Source of the DNA: Gemmatimonadota bacterium
GTDB lineage: Bacteria; Gemmatimonadota; Gemmatimonadetes; Longimicrobiales; RSA9
DNA length: 10,468 bases
Direction: 5' to 3'
NCBI GenBank assembly: GCA_019689775.1
Contig: JADGGV010000095.1
Location: 1 to 10,468 of the forward strand
A program made the position numbers and the translations under genes. Numbering within the stretch: the stretch's first letter is position 1; the number at the start of each line of letters is the position of its first letter. The notes beneath the pieces are model-generated. The model was not told where the DNA came from, did not search any database, and saw nothing but the letters and a program-made list of their open reading frames with translations. Of this stretch, positions 5,221-10,468 are shown piece after piece.

Positions 5221-6310
5221 CTATGGCTGCCGGGCGACCACAGACCACCTGGCACCGCGGCCGCGGCCAGTGCCTTCGACCAGATGTAAGTCTTTGAGCG
5301 ATCGCAAGTTGTCTTGGACTGTCCGTTCCGGGACATCTTCCCGGAGTGCCGCTCGGATCGCCCCGAGCGACGCAGTCTGCAACCGGGCGATGACTTCGAG
5401 CAACTCCTGCTGGAGAGGGGTCAGTGCATGCTCCACTCGACGTGGCGGGACATACCCGAGTGGATAGAACCGGACGACCACCTCCCCGCTACGGACTTCG
5501 AATTCGGGCGGCGCCAATCCTGCGCGCTCGCTGAGTTCGGCGATCTTCAAAGTACCGCGGCCCCACTGTTCGATGATTCCTCGGCGATACAGGACAGAGG
5601 CGATCAGTGGGTTACTCGGCGGTGGTGACGCCGACGAAGCGGGCCATCCGAAGCAGGCACTGGGGGTAGAACGGGAGTAGGCGTTCTTCCTTGGCGAACA
5701 GGACCACAGCGGCATTGAGCAGGATGCCGTCGCGGATCAGCCCCAAGCCCTGCAGGAGAGCCTCTGGATCACGTGTGCCAGGCTCGTCGAGCCGACCACG
5801 CCGGATTGCCTCGTCAACCGTGCGAGTGATCTCCGCGGCGTCAAGGTCCCCAACGGTCAGTTGATGGGCTGGTTGGTTCTCCCAGCGATCTGTCGGGTGC
5901 ATCTGCACAAGGAGCAGGCGACGGTACTCGGACTGCTCCATCAGCATCGTTGTCGGCCCCTGTCGCACGTAGGCCCGCCCGTCGTAGGTGTACGGCTTGG
6001 AGGCGCCGCTCGGGACCCGAACTGCGACGACGTGTCGACCCGAATCCAGCGCCACCTTGTCCACGTCCAAGAGGACCTGCGGCTCGATCTTGCGTAGCTC
6101 CGCCGCGACTTCCTCGAGGGTTCTGGTCGTCACGTCCTGACCGCAGATCTCGCCGACATCCGTGACGCCGTACAGCACGAAGCCGCCGCGGCCGTTGAGC
6201 ATCGCGCAGGCGGTGCGCGTTCCATCCACCTTCTGCCCTGTGGTCTTCTTGAATTCGACCTGCTCAGACTCGCCGCCACTCACGATGGCTTCGAGCTCGG
6301 CGATGTTCAT
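5221..6310 (-). pseudogene. Broken AlbA_2 / HATPase_c_4 regulator with internal deletion and frameshift
   Basis: ATG at 6310, preceded by AGGAG, opens a 232-codon frame ending at TAA 5612-5614. Its N-terminal AlbA_2 (Schlafen-like) domain shows SEQVEFKKTTG, MLNGRGGFVLYGVTD and GRAYVRQGPTTMLM, then LLNAAVVLFAK and MARFVG. Intact relatives continue with roughly a hundred residues, including the ATP-binding half of HATPase_c_4. Here those are missing, and the match resumes in another frame at about 5616 with SNPLIASVLYRRGIIEQWGRG and PEFEVRSGEVVVRFYPL. A C-terminal winged helix (LTPLQQELLEVIARL through LKDLHLVEG) runs to TAG 5221-5223. The junction lies within 5616-5630. Such proteins are putative DNA-binding regulators. 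Neither half alone should have ATPase function, though the AlbA_2 half could still be made. Confidence 0.85.
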
Positions 6311-6401
6311 GGTGGCTCCTTCACCCCCAATCCTGGCTAGTCGCTCCGTTGGGTTCGCGTTCCCAAGCGCGAGGAGGGCCGCGCGCGGCGACAGGCGTGG
6401 C

Positions 6402-6429
6402 AAGGTATAGGTTTGAGGAAGCGTTTCAA
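6402..6429 (-). promoter_or_regulatory. Possible promoter for the AlbA_2 gene
   Basis: On the minus strand TTGAAA (complement of 6424-6429) is followed after 16 bases by TACCTT (complement of 6402-6407); TATACC at a 14-base spacing is an alternative -10. It lies about 90 bases before the start codon at 6310. The match is modest. Confidence 0.3.
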
Positions 6430-6466
6430 GATTGCACCCGCACATCAGCTGACCAGCCGCCCGACC

Positions 6467-6485
6467 TCGCCGACTCCCCGCACGC
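6467..6485 (+). repeat. 19-base direct repeat, right copy
   Basis: Exact copy of the sequence at 4631-4649. It lies upstream of the broken AlbA_2 gene, in the non-coding stretch before the lipoprotein gene. The two copies bracket about 1.8 kb of compositionally different DNA. Confidence 0.7.
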
Positions 6486-6784
6486 CCGCGCCGGAACGGC
6501 GCCGGGGCAAGGCGCCTCCGCGCGGACGGGTACGACACCGGTCCACCACATCGCCTGAACCCGCACGGTCCATCGCCGCAGGCCAGGCCCGGGCGAGCAC
6601 GGCGCTGCACGCCAGCCTCCGGCCGGGCACCGAAGCGCGCGCGCCCCGCTCCTCCGCGCCTCGCACCTCACTGTCAGACCTCCCCTATACCATGGCGGCG
6701 CATCCGATCCGGCGAGGGGGGCGGCGCCGTCTCGCGGCACCGGCCGACCTCGCTTCGAGAACCCACGCATGGCGAGGAAGGGGC

Positions 6785-7258
6785 ATGGCGAAGAAGCTGA
6801 TGCAGGGGGTCGTGGCGCTCACGCTGGTCGTCGCGGCGGGGTGTGCCACGATCATCCAGGGGAGCCGGCAGCAGGTAGGTGTCAACAGCGTGCCCACAGG
6901 GGCAGCCGTCGTGATCGATGGCGCGCCGTTCGGGGGGACGCCGGTCGTCGCCCGGCTCGAGCGCAAGCGCAGCCACATCGTGTCGATCTCCATGGACGGC
7001 TATCAACCGGTGCAGCTCACGATCACCAGGAGCGTGAGCGGGTGGCTGGCGGGGAACATCGTCTTCGGCGGGCTGATCGGGGTCGCGGTCGACGCCATCT
7101 CGGGCGCGATGTACAAGCTGAACCCGGAGCAGGTGGCGGCGAACCTGGTGAAGCAGGGGGCATCCGTCGACCCGAAGAACGGCGTGCTGTACGTGGCCGT
7201 GGTGCTGCGGCCGGATGCGAGCTGGGAGCGGATCGGGACGCTGAGCAGGGCGGAGTGA
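6785..7258 (+). CDS. PEGA-domain lipoprotein
   Basis: A 157-residue predicted lipoprotein. Residues 1-19 form a signal peptide (Lys3-Lys4, then hydrophobic VVALTLVVAAG), and Cys20 is the probable lipidated residue. The lipobox AAGC is slightly atypical, with alanine instead of leucine at -3. A PEGA domain follows at about 28-75: QVGVNSVPTGAAVVIDGAPF, then GGTPVVARL, the SHIVSISMDGYQP segment and a closing beta strand. PEGA domains are small beta-sandwich modules on surface or periplasmic proteins. A glycine-rich hydrophobic segment (GWLAGNIVFGGLIGVAVDAI) after the domain could lie in or on a membrane. The ATG at 6785 has AGGAAGG (6775-6781) upstream and gives the signal peptide directly at the N-terminus. 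The gene lies 113 bases before the beta-barrel gene on the same strand. The role is unknown. Confidence 0.8.
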   Translation: MAKKLMQGVVALTLVVAAGCATIIQGSRQQVGVNSVPTGAAVVIDGAPFGGTPVVARLERKRSHIVSISMDGYQPVQLTITRSVSGWLAGNIVFGGLIGVAVDAISGAMYKLNPEQVAANLVKQGASVDPKNGVLYVAVVLRPDASWERIGTLSRAE

Positions 7259-7274
7259 GGCGGGGTGCGTGCAC

Positions 7275-7299
7275 GTCGCCGGCGCGGCTCGGCGGCGAC
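7275..7299 (+). other. Hairpin between the lipoprotein and barrel genes
   Basis: GTCGCCG (7275-7281) pairs exactly with CGGCGAC (7293-7299) around an 11-base loop, starting 16 bases after the lipoprotein stop. It could attenuate transcription or protect the upstream message. There is no T-run. Confidence 0.35.
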
Positions 7300-7371
7300 C
7301 GCACTCGTAGCAACCCCGGCGCCGGATGGGGCCGGCGTCGGCCACACCACAACGGACTGATGGAGGTCCAG

Positions 7372-7914
7372 ATGCGACACGGGCATCTACTGCGTTACGC
7401 TGTCGCCCTCGCGGCGCTGGTCGTGTTCCCCGGGGGGCTCGCGGCGCAGAGGCCGCAGGCGCGGGAGGGCTTCTGGTTCAGCGGCGGGCTGGGGTACGGG
7501 TCGCTCGGCTGCCAGGACTGCGACGCGCGGGAAGGCGGGCTGAGCGGCGGCCTCAGCCTCGGCGGGACCCTCAGCGAAAAGGTGCTCCTCGGCGTCGGCA
7601 CGACCGGCTGGACGAAGAGCGAGGACGGGGTCACGCTCACCGCGGGGACGCTCGCCGCGACGATCCGGTTCTATCCGTCGGCGACCGGCGGTTTCTTCCT
7701 GCTCGGCGGGCTGGGGCTCGGAGCGGTCAACCTCGAGGTCGACGGCGTCGGGAGCGAATCCGAGACCGGCGCCGGCGCGGTCGTCGGGCTCGGCTACGAC
7801 ATCCGGATCGGCCAGATGGTTAGCCTCACGCCGTACTGGAACGGCGTCGGGATCAGCTACTCCGATGGCGACGCGAACTTCGGGCAGATCGGGCTGGCGG
7901 TGACGCTGCATTGA
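7372..7914 (+). CDS. Small outer-membrane beta-barrel protein
   Basis: A 180-residue exported protein. Residues 1-26 form a signal peptide (MRHGHLLRYAVALAALVV, small residues, then LAAQ), with cleavage probably after Ala25 or near it. The mature part alternates polar and hydrophobic residues in glycine-rich strands (FWFSGGLGYGSLG, GGLSGGLSLGGTLSEKVLLGVG, AATIRFYPS, GGFFLLGGLGLGAV, GAVVGLGYDIRIG, SLTPYWNGVGISY, GQIGLAVTL). This fits an eight-stranded OmpA/OmpW-like barrel of about the usual size. The last residues are AVTLH rather than the classical terminal phenylalanine. A Cys-x-x-Cys pair (GCQDCD) sits in an early loop and may form a disulfide. ATG 7372 is preferred over 7360 because GGAGG (7362-7366) lies five bases upstream. 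No ligand or transport function can be deduced. Confidence 0.8.
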   Translation: MRHGHLLRYAVALAALVVFPGGLAAQRPQAREGFWFSGGLGYGSLGCQDCDAREGGLSGGLSLGGTLSEKVLLGVGTTGWTKSEDGVTLTAGTLAATIRFYPSATGGFFLLGGLGLGAVNLEVDGVGSESETGAGAVVGLGYDIRIGQMVSLTPYWNGVGISYSDGDANFGQIGLAVTLH

Positions 7915-7924
7915 CCGCGGGTGG

Positions 7925-7966
7925 GCCGGTGCGGGGGCGGAGATCGCGGTCCTATCCCGCACCGGC
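7925..7966 (+). terminator. 11-bp hairpin after the beta-barrel gene
   Basis: GCCGGTGCGGG (7925-7935) pairs exactly with CCCGCACCGGC (7956-7966) with a 20-base loop, starting ten bases after the stop codon. No strong T-run follows. Its position makes it the likely end of the lipoprotein/barrel transcript. Confidence 0.6.
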
Positions 7967-8006
7967 TCGGTAAATCGTGCCCACGGTCGGCAACCGAGGG
8001 TCCACC

Positions 8007-8035
8007 TTGCATTGTGGCTGCGCCAGGACTACGTT
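8007..8035 (+). promoter_or_regulatory. Possible promoter of the DUF4011 helicase gene
   Basis: TTGCAT (8007-8012), a 17-base spacer and TACGTT (8030-8035) form a fair sigma-70-type pair. It would give a leader of about 135 bases before the start at 8179. No structured riboswitch was recognised in that leader. Confidence 0.3.
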
Positions 8036-8178
8036 CGGCACCCGGGCATCTTCCGCGCTGCGTTCCAGTCGGCACCAACCCACACCTCCCGTTTCTGCGG
8101 GACCGGCCGGTCGGACCTCCGTCAGCAGTCCCCGAGATTGGGTGCTGCCGCCCGCTCCATCGCTGATGAAGGCGCATG

Positions 8179-10468
8179 ATGGATCCTCGCATCGAGACCG
8201 CGATCGAAGGCTGGAAGTCCAGGCTCCTCGACCTGTCCAAGCGCACCCGGCTCCTCAACTTCAAGGTCAACCGCGTCGCCACCGTCACGGTCGTGGACGA
8301 GCTGCCCGTCGAGGTGTTCCGGACGCTCTACCTGAAGCGGCGGGCGATGCGCTTCGCACCCCGGCCGCAACCCGTCCAGGCGGCCGCCGATGACGCCGAG
8401 GAGGCGTCGCCCGACGCGGTGGACGACGAGGTCCCCGACATCCCGCCCGTCGAGTTCTCTCCGTACGAGGTCGCCGCGCTCGCCGACCGCCATACGGACG
8501 ATGTACTCCAGACGAACGCGGTGGCGGAGAAGCTCGACCGCTCGCTGCGGCGTCTTCACGAGCTGGCGCAGGGCACCGTGGAGGAACAGGGCGTCAACAC
8601 GCTCTTCCTCGCCCTCGGCATGCTCCACTACTACGAGGCCGAGTCCTCCGACGTCCTGCTCAAGGCGCCCATCCTCCTGCTCCCGGTCCAGCTCGAGCGC
8701 AAGAGCGCGAACGCGGCGTTCACGCTCCGCGCCGGCGAGGACGATCCACTGATCAACCCCGCGCTCGTCGAGTATCTGCGGCGCTCGTTCGGGATCTCGC
8801 TCCCCGAGCTCCCCGAGGTCACCGACGACTACGACCCGCAATCGCTCTACCTCGACGTGGGAGAAGCCATCGGCCGCATGCCGCGGTGGAAGGTCACGAA
8901 CGAGATCTTCCTCGCGCTCTTCTCCTTCCAGAAGTTCGTGATGTACAAGGACCTGGAGAAGAACAAGGAGGTGATCGGTGCGCACCGTCTGATCCGGCGG
9001 CTCTGCCTGAGGTCCGACGCGGAGGCGTCGATCGGTCTCCCCGCCGACGTCGCCTCGATGGACCTCGACGCCGAGCACCCGCCGGAGGCCACGTTCCAGG
9101 TCGTGGATGCGGATGCGAGCCAGCTCCGCGCGATCGCCGCCGTCGCCCGCGGCCACGACCTCGTTCTCGAGGGGCCGCCGGGAACGGGGAAATCGCAGAC
9201 GATCACGAACCTCGTCGCGCACGCGCTCTCCGCGGGGAAGCGCATCCTCTTCGTCAGCGAGAAGATGGCGGCCTTGCAGGTCGTCTACGGTCGGCTGAAG
9301 GCCGTCGGCCTCGGCGACGCCTGCCTCGAGCTGCACAGCCAGAAGGCGAACAAGCGGGCGGTCCTCCAGGAGCTGCGCCGCACGCTCGATAACACGCTGA
9401 GTCTCGGTGCTCCACCCGACTCGTCCGCGAGCCGGCTGCAGGCCGTCCGGACGTCGCTGACCGAGTACGCCCGGGCCGTGCACACGCCGTTCGGCGCCCT
9501 GGGACTCTCGCCGTTCGAGGGCTACGGTCGCCTCGAGGCGGTGGCGCATGCGCCGCGGCCGAAGCTCGCGTTGCGGGCCGAGGCGGTCACGCGCGAGGAG
9601 CTGGAGCGGGCCGAGCGGGAGCTGAGGGACGTCGCCGCCGCCGCGGAGGTTCTCGGCGACATGGCGTCGCACCCGTGGCGCGATACCACCAAGACGTTCT
9701 ACCGCGCGGACGAGGTCGACGAGCTGACGGCGCTGCTCGCCGAGCTCGAGGGTGCGCTGCGCGCGCTCCTGGGGCTCGCCGAGCAGGTCGAGCGCGGGCT
9801 TCGGATCGAGTCGGCGCGGAGCTTCGCGGACGCGGAGCGTGCGGCCCGGATCGCCGCCGTCGTCGGGCGCTCGCCCGGCGCGCCACCGAGCGTGCTCTCG
9901 AGCGACGCCTGGAACTCCCCGCCGCCGGCGGCGCGCGAGATCGTCGAGCGAGGCCGGCGTATGGTACAGCAGCGGGCCCAGGTGCTCGCCGTCCTCTCGT
10001 CCGCCGTACTCGAGCACGGCCACGCGGACGAGATCCGGATCGTCGAGCGGTTGCACCGGCGCTGGTACCGCATGCTGAGCGGCGACTACCGGCGCGTGCG
10101 GAAGGCGTGGCTCGGCTACCGGCTTGCCGGCTGGCGCGGCACGCTGGGCGACCAGATCGCGCGCATGCGCGACGCCGACGCCGTCCGACTCGACCAGGAG
10201 TTCCTCGAGGGCCAGGACGCCCACGCCCGCGAGCTGTTCGGCGAGCACTGGCAGCAGGACCGCTCGGACTGGGATGGGCTGGAGGAGTACATTCGCTGGG
10301 TCGTGGAATTCCGCGCGGTCTGCGTCCAGTATGGGCTGCGCGACGAGGCGATCCGCACCGCGGCTGCCGCGCATCCGGACGTCTCCGCCGTCGATGCGCT
10401 GCGGGCCAAGGCCGCCGAGGTGGCCGATCGGCTCGCTCGCCTGCGCGAGCTGGTGGGTTGGCCGGACG
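8179..10468 (+). CDS. DUF4011-type superfamily 1 helicase, N-terminal 763 residues (3' end outside window)
   Basis: An uninterrupted frame runs from ATG 8179 off the window. The first 260 residues match the DUF4011 region: WKSRLLDLSKRTRLLNFK at the start, then ELAQGTVEEQGVNTLFLALG and HYYEAESSDVLLKAPILLLPV, then WKVTNEIFLALFSFQKFVMY. A helicase core follows, with DASQLRAIAAVARGHDLVLE, Walker A GPPGTGKS at residues 332-339, motif Ia-like ILFVSEKMAALQVV, and the family-typical CLELHSQKANKR. Residues from about 390 to 763 are charged and helical, an insertion before Walker B, which is not reached. Large proteins of this type often end in a Vsr/DUF559-like nuclease or DUF3320 domain and are associated with phage defence; the end is not visible here. 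ATG 8179 is preferred because GAAGG (8168-8172) is six bases upstream; ATG 8176 is an equal alternative one codon earlier. Confidence 0.88.
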   Translation, partial: MDPRIETAIEGWKSRLLDLSKRTRLLNFKVNRVATVTVVDELPVEVFRTLYLKRRAMRFAPRPQPVQAAADDAEEASPDAVDDEVPDIPPVEFSPYEVAALADRHTDDVLQTNAVAEKLDRSLRRLHELAQGTVEEQGVNTLFLALGMLHYYEAESSDVLLKAPILLLPVQLERKSANAAFTLRAGEDDPLINPALVEYLRRSFGISLPELPEVTDDYDPQSLYLDVGEAIGRMPRWKVTNEIFLALFSFQKFVMYKDLEKNKEVIGAHRLIRRLCLRSDAEASIGLPADVASMDLDAEHPPEATFQVVDADASQLRAIAAVARGHDLVLEGPPGTGKSQTITNLVAHALSAGKRILFVSEKMAALQVVYGRLKAVGLGDACLELHSQKANKRAVLQELRRTLDNTLSLGAPPDSSASRLQAVRTSLTEYARAVHTPFGALGLSPFEGYGRLEAVAHAPRPKLALRAEAVTREELERAERELRDVAAAAEVLGDMASHPWRDTTKTFYRADEVDELTALLAELEGALRALLGLAEQVERGLRIESARSFADAERAARIAAVVGRSPGAPPSVLSSDAWNSPPPAAREIVERGRRMVQQRAQVLAVLSSAVLEHGHADEIRIVERLHRRWYRMLSGDYRRVRKAWLGYRLAGWRGTLGDQIARMRDADAVRLDQEFLEGQDAHARELFGEHWQQDRSDWDGLEEYIRWVVEFRAVCVQYGLRDEAIRTAAAAHPDVSAVDALRAKAAEVADRLARLRELVGWPD

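Larger units (their letters stand above)
6311..6784. other. Intergenic stretch between divergent genes
   Basis: These 474 bases separate the minus-strand AlbA_2 gene from the plus-strand lipoprotein gene. The first 120 bases hold the AlbA_2 leader and possible promoter. The right copy of the 19-base repeat lies at 6467-6485. A TATACC box at 6686-6691 could serve the lipoprotein gene but has no convincing -35. Open frames on both strands are arginine- and proline-rich and look like GC-rich background. Confidence 0.5.

Noticed and set aside
5221..5715. Separate small DNA-binding gene starting at 5715
   Set aside because: Its first 33 residues are antisense-like noise overlapping the AlbA_2 frame; homology starts only at the NPLIASVLYRRG segment, so it is the displaced C-terminus of the broken gene.
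7915..8178. tRNA or structured RNA gene in the gap before the helicase
   Set aside because: No cloverleaf, GGTTC-like T-loop or anticodon arm could be assembled; only the hairpin at 7925-7966 is convincing.
8122..10374. 750-codon open frame on the minus strand
   Set aside because: It is antisense to the DUF4011 helicase, is made of arginine-, leucine- and valine-rich sequence with no domain, and exists only because GC-rich codons of the helicase leave few stops in the opposite frame.

Overview
This is a GC-rich (by eye) stretch of bacterial chromosome in which most intact genes use G or C at third codon positions. A lipoprotein with a PEGA domain and a signal-peptide-bearing beta-barrel protein point to a Gram-negative, double-membrane bacterium. 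The barrel signal peptide ends in Ala-Ala-Gln, a style I associate with Gemmatimonadota-like lineages, but that placement is weak inference. No rRNA, tRNA or CRISPR array was seen.

Layout. Bases 1-203 hold the 3' end of a Nudix hydrolase gene. It is followed by a decayed IS66-type transposase tail (272-412) and a zinc-independent quinone oxidoreductase-like gene (501-1418, +). A perfect 14-bp hairpin (1433-1473) lies between this gene and a convergent minus-strand operon: an ArsR-type repressor (2031-2378) followed by an AHSA1/SRPBCC protein (1483-1998). The ArsR promoter carries two abutting 16-bp operator-like palindromes that cover the -10 box and the start codon. Next comes a compact vapBC toxin-antitoxin pair (2561-3126, +) with palindromes over its likely promoter.

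From 3253 a tightly overlapping cassette reads Nudix hydrolase, SprT-like zinc protein and HIT-family protein, joined by two ATGA overlaps. The Nudix gene is a close paralogue of the fragment at base 1; the first 99 bases of the window recur exactly at 3440-3538. The HIT gene carries an in-frame TAG at codon 51, although its catalytic HIT motif is intact downstream.

From about 4694 to 6467 the composition changes and decay is evident. A 527-base non-coding stretch contains two perfect 14-bp palindromes and scattered ACACGG-type repeats. It is followed by a broken minus-strand AlbA_2/HATPase_c_4 regulator (5221-6310) that has lost the middle of its ATPase domain and is out of frame. A 19-base exact direct repeat (4631-4649 and 6467-6485) brackets this interval, which suggests an inserted accessory segment.

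The right end holds a PEGA-domain lipoprotein (6785-7258) and a small outer-membrane beta-barrel (7372-7914), probably co-expressed and closed by an 11-bp hairpin. From 8179 a long DUF4011-type superfamily 1 helicase gene begins and runs off the window. That helicase is the best candidate for an anti-phage defence component. Its nuclease or other C-terminal domains, if any, lie outside the window.
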